Source: Bacilli bacterium (lineage in GTDB: Bacteria; Bacillota_I; Bacilli_A; RF39; UBA660). Taken from it: a stretch of DNA of 37,068 bases. The translations under genes and the position numbers were made by a program. The notes under the pieces are model-generated. The model ran no database searches, had not been told where the DNA came from, and saw only the letters and a list, made by a program, of their open reading frames with translations. Where the stretch lies: positions 1 through 37,068 of the forward strand of contig JAAVZT010000029.1 in the NCBI GenBank assembly GCA_022791775.1, given 5' to 3'. Of this stretch, positions 6,581 through 13,895 are shown piece after piece. How positions within the stretch are numbered: the stretch's first letter is position 1; the number at the start of each line of letters is the position of its first letter.

Positions 6581-9202
6581 ATGAACCAGAAAGGTGTTAA
6601 AACAGAAGATGTAGCTGTATTACGAAAAAAATATGGAAGCAATCAAATTAGTCAAGTAAAGGGGCATGGTTTTTGGAAGTTACTTTTAGAATCTTTGGGA
6701 GATCCTATTATAAAAATATTGTTGGTTGCTTTAGGAATTAAAGTTGTTTTTTTGTTTCGAGATTTTGATTGGTTTGAGACAGTTGGAATTTTAATTGCGG
6801 TTTTTTTAGCAACCTTTATTTCGACTATTAGTGAATATGGAAGTGAAGCAGCTTTTCAGCGTTTGCAAGAGGAGTCAAGTCAGATTGTGGTTAAGGTTTT
6901 GCGAGATGGTGTGGTGAAGGAAATTCCGATTGCAGAGGTTGTGGTAAGTGATGTAGTCTTATTGGTAAGTGGGGATAAAATACCAGCGGATGGATATTTA
7001 ATTGAAGGTAGTATGGGAGTAGATGAGTCATCTTTAAATGGAGAAAGTAAAGAGGCGATGAAGTATGCGGCTTTTGCTAGTAAAGTAAATGAAAAAAATG
7101 AAGTGTATCGAGGAACTGTAGTTTTGACTGGAATGGGACGCATGTTGGTTACAAAAGTAGGAGATCAAACTTTTTATGGTAATTTAGCTAAAGAAGTTCA
7201 AGAAAGTGAACCAGAAAGTCCCTTAAAAATGCGTTTAAGAGGTCTCGCTAAAGTTATTAGTCGGATTGGATATATTGGAGCTTTTTTTGTGACGTTATCT
7301 TATCTTTTTTCGGTTATTGTTATTCAAAATGAATTTGATGGTGCTAAAATTTTAGCGATGTTACAAAATTTTCCTTTATTAATGGATCATTTGATTTATG
7401 CGTTAACTCTTAGTGTTACAATTATCGTGGTAGCAGTTCCAGAAGGGTTACCCATGATGATTACTTTAGTTTTATCTAGTAATATGAAACGCATGCTAAA
7501 ACGGAATGTTTTAGTAAGAAGAATGGTAGGTATTGAGACAACGGGTAGTTTAAATTATTTATTAACGGATAAAACTGGTACTTTGACGAAAGGAAAGTTA
7601 GAAGTAACGAATTTATTTGATGCGAATTTAAAAACTTATCGAAATGAAGATGCTTTGAAACAACATTCTCTTTTTTATGAAAAAGTGTATCATGCCATTT
7701 TATGGAATAATGATGCGATGTATAGTGAATCTGGAGAAGTAATTGGTGGAAATTCCACTGATCGTAGTTTACTTTCTTTTGTTCATCCAAGTGAAATGAC
7801 AGTTGAAGTATTAAATCGAATTCCTTTTGATAGTAAAAATAAATATTCAGCAATTACTGTTTCAGAAAAGGGAAAAACAATTACTTATTTAAAAGGAGCG
7901 ATTGAAAAGTTATTACCGCATTGTACAAGATATTTAAATGCGTCAGGAGAAGAACGATATTTTGCTCATAAAGAAGGTATTTTAGAAGAAATAACACGGC
8001 TAACGAAGCAAGGAAATCGGTTATTGTTACTTGGATATATGAAAGATCGATTAACTGAAGGGGCATTTCAGGATTTGGTTTTCTTAGGAATAGTTTGTAT
8101 TCGAGATGAATTAAGAGAAGAAGCAAGTTTAGGGATTGAACATATTCGTTCTGCAGGAATTCAAATGATTATGATAACAGGGGATCATCCAGATACTGCA
8201 CGAGCTATAGCGACAGAATGTGGACTTATAGAATCCAAATCTGATTTGGTTTTGACGAGTAATGAGTTGCAAGGATTTTCAGATGAACAGATTGAAGCAT
8301 TCATTCCTCGACTTCGGGTTGTAGCGAGGGCTCTTCCTCAAGATAAGAGTAGACTGGTACGCATTTTACAAAATATGGATCAAATTGTTGGAATGACAGG
8401 AGATGGAGTAAATGATGCTCCAGCTTTAAAAAAAGCTAATGTGGGATTTGCGATGGGAAGTGGGACCGAGGTAAGTAAAGAAGCAAGTGATATCGTAATC
8501 TTAGATGATAATATTGAATCAATTAGTACGGCAATTTTGTATGGGCGAACCATTTTTAAAAGTATTCGAAAATTTATTATTTATCAATTAACTTGCAATA
8601 TGTGTGCTTTGTTTTTATCAATTGTAGGACCATTTATTGGAGTAAATACTCCCATTACGATTATTCAGATGTTATGGATTAATATGATTATGGACACCTT
8701 TGCAGGATTAGCGTTTTCTTTTGAACCAGCACTTTTAGAGACGATGAAGGAACCACCCAAAAAGAAAAATGAACCGATTATGAATACTTATATGTACAGT
8801 CAAATTATTTTTACGGGAATTTATTCTGCTTTGCTTTGTATTTTCTTTTTAAAAGCTCCTATTTTTAAAGAAATTATTCGAACAGGAGAAAATTATAAAT
8901 ATTTGATGACTGCTTATTTTGCATTATTTATTTTTATTGGAGTTTGTAATGCCTTTAATGCAAGGACACATCGATTAAATTTATTTGCGCATTTAAAAGA
9001 AAATATTGTATTTGTCATTACTATTATTTTTATATGTTCAGTGCAATGTTATTTAATCTATCATGGTGGAGATTTATTTCGAACTTATGGTTTAACGGCT
9101 TTTGAATTTGCTTTTGTTTTGTTGATGTCTTTTAGCGTTATTCCAGTTGATTTTATTCGGAAATATTTTATGAAGAAAAAAGGCTATGCGATAGGAGTTT
9201 AA
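6581..9202 (+). CDS. Calcium-type P-type ATPase (PMCA/PacL-like)
   Basis: This 873-residue ion pump probably exports Ca2+ across the cell membrane using ATP. ATG 6581 is chosen because AGGAGG sits at 6565-6570; an in-frame ATG at 6545 is upstream of that site. In order: N-terminal cation-ATPase region, actuator domain with LNGES (variant of TGES), PEGLP in transmembrane helix 4 (VAVPEGLPMMITL), phosphorylation site DKTGTLT with Asp330, nucleotide-binding domain, hinge TGDGVNDAP (about 606-614), and a C-terminal helix bundle with WINMIMDTFAGLAF, which carries Asn and Asp at helix-6 calcium-ligand positions. Length and motifs match the PMCA-type bacterial family. It stands alone between two terminators. 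The metal is inferred from family motifs; Mn2+ is possible. Confidence 0.92.
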   Translation: MNQKGVKTEDVAVLRKKYGSNQISQVKGHGFWKLLLESLGDPIIKILLVALGIKVVFLFRDFDWFETVGILIAVFLATFISTISEYGSEAAFQRLQEESSQIVVKVLRDGVVKEIPIAEVVVSDVVLLVSGDKIPADGYLIEGSMGVDESSLNGESKEAMKYAAFASKVNEKNEVYRGTVVLTGMGRMLVTKVGDQTFYGNLAKEVQESEPESPLKMRLRGLAKVISRIGYIGAFFVTLSYLFSVIVIQNEFDGAKILAMLQNFPLLMDHLIYALTLSVTIIVVAVPEGLPMMITLVLSSNMKRMLKRNVLVRRMVGIETTGSLNYLLTDKTGTLTKGKLEVTNLFDANLKTYRNEDALKQHSLFYEKVYHAILWNNDAMYSESGEVIGGNSTDRSLLSFVHPSEMTVEVLNRIPFDSKNKYSAITVSEKGKTITYLKGAIEKLLPHCTRYLNASGEERYFAHKEGILEEITRLTKQGNRLLLLGYMKDRLTEGAFQDLVFLGIVCIRDELREEASLGIEHIRSAGIQMIMITGDHPDTARAIATECGLIESKSDLVLTSNELQGFSDEQIEAFIPRLRVVARALPQDKSRLVRILQNMDQIVGMTGDGVNDAPALKKANVGFAMGSGTEVSKEASDIVILDDNIESISTAILYGRTIFKSIRKFIIYQLTCNMCALFLSIVGPFIGVNTPITIIQMLWINMIMDTFAGLAFSFEPALLETMKEPPKKKNEPIMNTYMYSQIIFTGIYSALLCIFFLKAPIFKEIIRTGENYKYLMTAYFALFIFIGVCNAFNARTHRLNLFAHLKENIVFVITIIFICSVQCYLIYHGGDLFRTYGLTAFEFAFVLLMSFSVIPVDFIRKYFMKKKGYAIGV

Positions 9203-9219
9203 GAGCTTATGCCTTTTTT
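9176..9219 (+). terminator. Intrinsic terminator after the PMCA-type ATPase
   Basis: AAAAAAGGC (9176-9184) pairs with GCCTTTTTT (9211-9219) across a 26-base loop that includes the stop codon region. It starts inside the 3' end of the ATPase gene. Confidence 0.65.
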
Positions 9220-9226
9220 CTTTTGA

Positions 9227-9255
9227 TTGCAGATTTGAACTATGGATGGTACAAT
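9227..9255 (+). promoter_or_regulatory. Promoter of the HEAT/GT2 operon
   Basis: TTGCAG (9227-9232), 17 bp, TACAAT (9250-9255) preceded by TGG, an extended -10. It lies 30 bp before the chosen start 9286, supporting that start over the upstream in-frame TTG at 9223. Confidence 0.6.
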
Positions 9256-9285
9256 AAATTATATATTTTTTGGTGGGTGTTTAAA

Positions 9286-10392
9286 ATGCAGTTTATGGAG
9301 TCATTCATTATTCTTTATATAGGGTTAGTGTGTTTTCTTATTTTATTTCATTTATTTGCAGGTATTCAAACGAAATTTCGTTCTGTTTGGAAGCGAAAAG
9401 AAAAGTATTTTTATAAAATGATTGTAGGAGAAGAACTCCAACGGTTAAATCGAAAAAAAGGAGTTTCTACTCATCATTTATCTCTTTTAAAGCGGCAATT
9501 GTTTCATGTCAATCATTTGTTATTGTTTGAAGATGTTTTAGTTGAATTTCAGAAGAAAAATAGTGGTTTAGTGGCATCTTATTGTAATCAAATTTCAGAG
9601 ATTTTTCCAGAATTGGCAAATCTGTATCGTGAGAAAAGTTCGATGCATAAAGCTTATTTTACTCATTTTTTGTCTATTTTTCCAGAAGTTATGCAACAGG
9701 ATGATAATTGTATTGAGTATGCTATGATGCATTTTGTTTATGATACTTCGGTCTATTGTCGAGAAAATGCTATGTTATTTTTTTATCATAAGGGAATTGT
9801 AAGTCAGATCATCAATTCATTAAAAAAAATTAGTACTCGTAATCTGTATTATAGTCCGAAACTTTTGGCTGATGATTTAGGAGAATTTCAAGGAGATCAG
9901 AACCTATTAGTTCAATCTTTATTAACAGAATTTGACTCGTTTCATGATTTAATTCAGTTAGGTATCATGAATTATTTTCGGTTTCAAAAAGTGGATTGTA
10001 TAGAAGTTATTTATCAAAAGTTTAAACAAGGTAAATATCATAAAGAAGTCATTCTTTCGATGATTCGTTACTTTGCTACTTTTCGTTATAAATATGTAAA
10101 AGATGATTTATTAAAAATTATGAAAGATACAGATGAAAGCCGTTATGAATATCGTTTAGTTAGCGCTTTTGCTTTATCACGTTATGATGAAAAAAAGGTT
10201 CGTTCCGTGTTAATTGATTCTCTTTGTGATCGAAATTGGTATGTAAGAAAGAATGCAGCATTGTCTCTTTCTAAAATGGATTTGACACAAGAAGATTTTG
10301 ATCATGTAAAAGCTTTACATGATCCTTATGGTCAAGAAATGTTTTATTATATGTGGCAGGATGCTAAAAATCGGAAGGAGGAGAATCTATGA
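9286..10392 (+). CDS. Membrane-anchored HEAT-repeat-like protein, partner of the GT2-like protein
   Basis: This 368-residue protein begins with a membrane helix (about residues 5-27), then basic and alpha-helical sequence. The C-terminal third holds HEAT/PBS-lyase-like helical repeats, for example YEYRLVSAFALSRYDEKKV followed by a VRKNAALSLSKMDL unit. ATG 9286 is chosen because GGTGGGTG lies 7 bases upstream and the promoter -10 overlaps the region upstream. Its stop overlaps the next gene's ATG (ATGA), so the two are translationally coupled. HEAT-repeat membrane proteins next to family 2 glycosyltransferases occur in other bacteria, where the pair is presumed to work in envelope polysaccharide synthesis. 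The repeats probably mediate protein contacts. The exact role is unknown. Confidence 0.75.
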   Translation: MQFMESFIILYIGLVCFLILFHLFAGIQTKFRSVWKRKEKYFYKMIVGEELQRLNRKKGVSTHHLSLLKRQLFHVNHLLLFEDVLVEFQKKNSGLVASYCNQISEIFPELANLYREKSSMHKAYFTHFLSIFPEVMQQDDNCIEYAMMHFVYDTSVYCRENAMLFFYHKGIVSQIINSLKKISTRNLYYSPKLLADDLGEFQGDQNLLVQSLLTEFDSFHDLIQLGIMNYFRFQKVDCIEVIYQKFKQGKYHKEVILSMIRYFATFRYKYVKDDLLKIMKDTDESRYEYRLVSAFALSRYDEKKVRSVLIDSLCDRNWYVRKNAALSLSKMDLTQEDFDHVKALHDPYGQEMFYYMWQDAKNRKEENL

Positions 10393-11717
10393 TTCAAAAT
10401 GAAAAAATAATATCCATTTTTTTCTGGCTTTTTTGGGGTGTTTTCCTTTATTTTGTTGTTTATTCCATTTGGGTATTTTGTTCTTATTTTCATTTTTATT
10501 TTAAAATCAAACGTCATCAGAAACATTTACTTTTTCAAAATCGTCTTTCTCATGAGTATTTTGTCCCTATTTCCATCATTGTTGCTACTTATAATGAGGT
10601 CAATGGACTGGTTTCTTCCATCGAATCACTTTGTCATTTAAATTATAAATTGTATGAAATTATTATTGTAGATGATGGGTCTACCGATCAAACCATTTCT
10701 AAATTAGTTCATCAATTTCATTTAAAAAAAATTGAGCGACCGATTCGTAAGATTTTAAAAAGTAAAGAAGTTGTAGAGATTTATGAATCAAGTAGTTTAC
10801 CTATTAAGATTATGTTATTAAAGAAGGAACATGGAGGAATGGCTGATGCTTATCATGCGGGAATTAATATTTCAACTTATCCCTATGTTACTTGTCTTAA
10901 GGTAAATCAACGACTTTCGAAAGATTCTCTTTCTAATTTAGCTCGACCTATTTTAGAGAATGAACATATCGTTATGTGTTCTGGAGTTACACAAATTGGG
11001 TATCAAGATGAAGAAGAAGCACTTTATTTTAGAACTTTTTATGAGTGGTTACAATTATTTTATTATGAAAGAAAGTCCATTACTAATATTGAACAATTGG
11101 GTATACCAACATTTCATTTGTTTCAAAAAAGTCTTGTTATGAAAGTTAGAGGATTTGATAAAGGAAGTATAGGAGAAAATTTTGAATTAGCGCGAAAAAT
11201 AGAAACATATATGATTCAAAAAGGAGAAAAAATTGCAAAACGAAATGTATATGATGCAATTTGTTTTTGGAAAGTTCCTTCTACTATGAATGGCTTTATT
11301 CGTCAGGAAAAGAAATATCGTTTGGGCTTTGTTCGGTGTTTTAAAAAACATAAAAAGATATCGAATTCCAAATTTAAAAATTTAGTATTTTCCATTTATT
11401 ATTATCTTTATGAACGATTTATGCCTATTTTCTTTCTTTGTAGTGTTTTGATTGGAATCTTTGGTTTAATTTATCATTTATTTTCTTGGCCCATTTTCTT
11501 TTCTTTTCTTGGAAGTTATTTCTTTTTGCTTGCCGTATTATCATTTTTTACCTTTTTAACACAGGTAAAATCCTTAGGTATTTCCTTGCAAGTTTCTACT
11601 TTAGTAGCTGGTTTTATATTTTGTTTTATTGAAGTAATCTGTATGCCATGGGTAATGCTTCTTCGTTTTTGTTTTCCTTTTTTCTTTCATGAAAAAAAGA
11701 AAGTTTCTTCTGTTTAA
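10389..11717 (+). CDS. GT2-family membrane glycosyltransferase-like protein with degenerate catalytic motifs
   Basis: This 442-residue protein has the architecture of processive family 2 glycosyltransferases: N-terminal helix (8-35), GT-A domain (about 56-315), and three to four C-terminal helices. The nucleotide-binding start is intact (PISIIVATYNE, IIIVDDGSTDQT, EHGGMADAYHAGI). The catalytic sites are not: where relatives have a DAD-type DxD motif it has KVN (171-173), TED is replaced by GEN (262-264), and QxxRW is replaced by QEKKY (306-310). It therefore looks like a pseudo-glycosyltransferase, perhaps a regulator or a binding scaffold together with the HEAT protein it overlaps by 4 bp. 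The reading frame is intact and long, so it is not a decaying gene. The fold assignment is confident; loss of activity is inferred from alignment by eye. Confidence 0.82.
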   Translation: MIQNEKIISIFFWLFWGVFLYFVVYSIWVFCSYFHFYFKIKRHQKHLLFQNRLSHEYFVPISIIVATYNEVNGLVSSIESLCHLNYKLYEIIIVDDGSTDQTISKLVHQFHLKKIERPIRKILKSKEVVEIYESSSLPIKIMLLKKEHGGMADAYHAGINISTYPYVTCLKVNQRLSKDSLSNLARPILENEHIVMCSGVTQIGYQDEEEALYFRTFYEWLQLFYYERKSITNIEQLGIPTFHLFQKSLVMKVRGFDKGSIGENFELARKIETYMIQKGEKIAKRNVYDAICFWKVPSTMNGFIRQEKKYRLGFVRCFKKHKKISNSKFKNLVFSIYYYLYERFMPIFFLCSVLIGIFGLIYHLFSWPIFFSFLGSYFFLLAVLSFFTFLTQVKSLGISLQVSTLVAGFIFCFIEVICMPWVMLLRFCFPFFFHEKKKVSSV

Positions 11718-11733
11718 ATCTTTTTTAAAATGG

Positions 11734-11759
11734 AAAAGCGTTTTTATAATGCTTTTTTT
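11734..11759 (+). terminator. Intrinsic terminator after the HEAT/GT2 operon
   Basis: Stem AAAAGC (11734-11739) and GCTTTT (11751-11756) followed by T residues; the loop is 11 bases. Confidence 0.6.
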
Positions 11760-11786
11760 GTTTATCATTTGCAGATATGTTATAAT
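11758..11786 (+). promoter_or_regulatory. Promoter of surface protein gene at 11831
   Basis: TTGTTT (11758-11763), 17 bp, TATAAT (11781-11786) with TGT before it: an extended -10. The segment ATCATTTG(C/T)AGATATGTTATAAT is almost identical to that before the next paralog. Confidence 0.75.
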
Positions 11787-11830
11787 TTAATTAGAAAATA
11801 GAAAAGAGTATTTTTTTAAGGAGTTATGAG

Positions 11831-13786
11831 ATGCAAAAGAAAAAATGGGTTATAGGTATTGTCATTTGTTGTGCGATGTTTTTTGCTTTTGGGATAAGTT
11901 ATGCTTTATGGCAAAAAAACGAATTTCAGAAGGAAATGAATCAAATAACAAGTGGATGTTTTTCTTTAACTTTCCAAAATGAGAGTAAAGGCATTATGTT
12001 AGATCAAGAGTTTCCTCTGTTGACAACCGATGGCCTTAATTTAACGCCATACACGTTCACGATTACAAATACTTGTAGCGTTTTTGCTTCTTTTGATATT
12101 ACTTTGAATACTTTATTAACTAGTACATTAGATTCTAAATACGTAGCAGTTGTCTTAGATCGGAATGCAGTAAAGACGTTTGAACAATATGATTTGTTAG
12201 ATACATTAGAAGGGTATCAAGAGAGTCGATTGTTGCAAAGTAGTTCATTATCTCCTAATGATAGTGAAACGTTTCATTTAAGAATATGGATGGACGAAAA
12301 TGTTGGACCTAAAGATGCCGAAGCTATGGATAAAATCTTTCAAGCTAAGATTGCAGTAATTGCAAGACCAAGTACGTATAGTCCAGTGGCATTAGGTTTT
12401 GATACTTTAGCAGAAGCTATGCTTGTGAATGAATATCAATCGGCCAATATGGAGCATGCGAAAGAAAAAATAGAAACTAAACAAGCACCTGATTTTAGTA
12501 AAACAGCTCCGATTATCGATTGGAAAGAAAAACAAGAGGAAAATATAACACTTCTTACCATTACGATGCCTCATCCAGAAAAAGTTGGAGAATATGATGG
12601 TTTTGATAATATTGAAAAAAGTTATTTACGTGTTTCCAATCATTATAATTTTAATGCAGAAACAGGAAAATATGATTTAATAGATCCCTTTTTAGTCGAT
12701 CCTACAGCGATTACGGATTATGATACGAAAAATTACTATTTTTGTTATGCAGGAACTAGTATTAGTGTAGATGATCGGGTGGATTCTTATCAAGTTACGA
12801 CAAATTGTTCAGAACTTTATCGTATATCAAGTACTTCGAAAGAGGAGGCTTTTGAGACTGGACCATCTGGAAAAGTATTTCAAATGATTCGTTATAATTT
12901 AAGTTCTTACAAATATTATCAGCAAGAAGTTGTAAGTGATAAATCTGATAAGGGCTTATATCTGACTTTAGATGATAATGGTGAAAGTTATTATTATCGT
13001 GGAAGTGTTAGTAATAATTATGTCAAATTTGCAGGATTTTACTGGCGAATCATTCGTTTAAATGGGGATGGAAGTGTAAGACTTTTATATGCGGGAGAGA
13101 CTCCTGATGCTAGTGGTTTATATTTATCTATTCAGAATCAGGCTTCTCATTTTAATTGGAATAAGGATTTGCCAGGATATGTAGGATATATGTATGGAAA
13201 TAATTTAGATACATATGAGAATGCGAGTAAAAATGAGCAAGATAGCACGATTAAAACAATATTAGATCAATGGTATCAACAAAATATTTTTGAAAAAGGA
13301 TATCATGATAAAATAGCCGATAGTATTTTTTGTAATGATCGTGAAATTTATAGTGGAGATGGATACAGTACTAATCTGCCAACTTATTATCAAACACATA
13401 ATCGGATGATTACAGAAAAAAATCCTACTTATTTTTGTTCACAGCGAAATGATCGTTTTACAGTAAGTGAAGAAAAAGGAAATGGAGCATTAACGTATCC
13501 AATTGGACTTATTACATCAGATGAATTAATGTATGCGGGAATGGTAGAGGGATATTTAAATAAGTTAAGTTATGTCTTTTCTTCTTTTCGATATTGGACG
13601 ATGTCTCCAGGTTTGTTTAACAATGGGGCCAGTGCTGCGATGGGAATTGATTTTCATGAATCTGGTCAATTTGGTTTTGATTACGTTGTATTTGGTTATG
13701 GAGTACGTGCAGTTATTAATATTCGACCGGAAGTTAAGATTACAAGTGGAATTGGAACTGCAAATGATCCGTTTGTAATTCCTTAA
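11831..13786 (+). CDS. Membrane-anchored surface protein, SYALW N-domain plus WRI/YWTMSP-type C-domain (paralog 1)
   Basis: This 651-residue protein starts at ATG 11831 after AAGGAG. A membrane helix (about 6-24) ends in GISYALW. Residues 30-190 are homologous to the N-domain of the genes at 336 and 2216, including the Cys pair GCFSLTF and TNTCS and LTPYTFTITN. The rest is unrelated to those genes. It contains FAGFYWRIIRLNGDGSVRLLY, IADSIFCNDRE, YPIGLITSDELMYAG, YWTMSP and the ending GVRAVINIRPEVKITSGIGTANDPF in shorter pieces. Proteins with this WRI...YWTMSP...VRPVINL pattern are common as large surface proteins in uncultured gut Firmicutes; function is not established. No sorting signal is present, so the N-terminal helix should hold it in the membrane. 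Monocistronic, with its own terminator. Confidence 0.85.
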   Translation: MQKKKWVIGIVICCAMFFAFGISYALWQKNEFQKEMNQITSGCFSLTFQNESKGIMLDQEFPLLTTDGLNLTPYTFTITNTCSVFASFDITLNTLLTSTLDSKYVAVVLDRNAVKTFEQYDLLDTLEGYQESRLLQSSSLSPNDSETFHLRIWMDENVGPKDAEAMDKIFQAKIAVIARPSTYSPVALGFDTLAEAMLVNEYQSANMEHAKEKIETKQAPDFSKTAPIIDWKEKQEENITLLTITMPHPEKVGEYDGFDNIEKSYLRVSNHYNFNAETGKYDLIDPFLVDPTAITDYDTKNYYFCYAGTSISVDDRVDSYQVTTNCSELYRISSTSKEEAFETGPSGKVFQMIRYNLSSYKYYQQEVVSDKSDKGLYLTLDDNGESYYYRGSVSNNYVKFAGFYWRIIRLNGDGSVRLLYAGETPDASGLYLSIQNQASHFNWNKDLPGYVGYMYGNNLDTYENASKNEQDSTIKTILDQWYQQNIFEKGYHDKIADSIFCNDREIYSGDGYSTNLPTYYQTHNRMITEKNPTYFCSQRNDRFTVSEEKGNGALTYPIGLITSDELMYAGMVEGYLNKLSYVFSSFRYWTMSPGLFNNGASAAMGIDFHESGQFGFDYVVFGYGVRAVINIRPEVKITSGIGTANDPFVIP

Positions 13787-13800
13787 AATATTAACAATTT

Positions 13801-13825
13801 AAAAGCAATTTTTTTGCTTTTTTTT
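13801..13825 (+). terminator. Intrinsic terminator between the two paralogs
   Basis: Stem AAAAGCAA (13801-13808) and TTGCTTTT (13814-13821), loop TTTTT, followed by more T residues. Its T-tract overlaps the -35 element of the next promoter. Confidence 0.85.
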
Positions 13826-13852
13826 GTATATCATTTGTAGATATGTTATAAT
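13824..13852 (+). promoter_or_regulatory. Promoter of surface protein gene at 13896
   Basis: TTGTAT (13824-13829), 17 bp, TATAAT (13847-13852) with TGT before it. Transcription should begin near 13859, so the in-frame ATGs before 13896 (13824 and 13851) are not starts. Confidence 0.75.
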
Positions 13853-13895
13853 GAAAAAAATAGAGAAAAATTATTTATTTTTAAGGAGTCGTAAT

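Noticed and set aside
6391-6642. 83-residue open frame on the minus strand
   Set aside because: It crosses the sorting-signal coding region, a terminator and the next ribosome site and has no ribosome site of its own.
7476-7853. 125-residue open frame on the minus strand inside the P-type ATPase gene
   Set aside because: It lies wholly within a strongly conserved ATPase reading frame and encodes low-complexity Leu/His/Tyr sequence.
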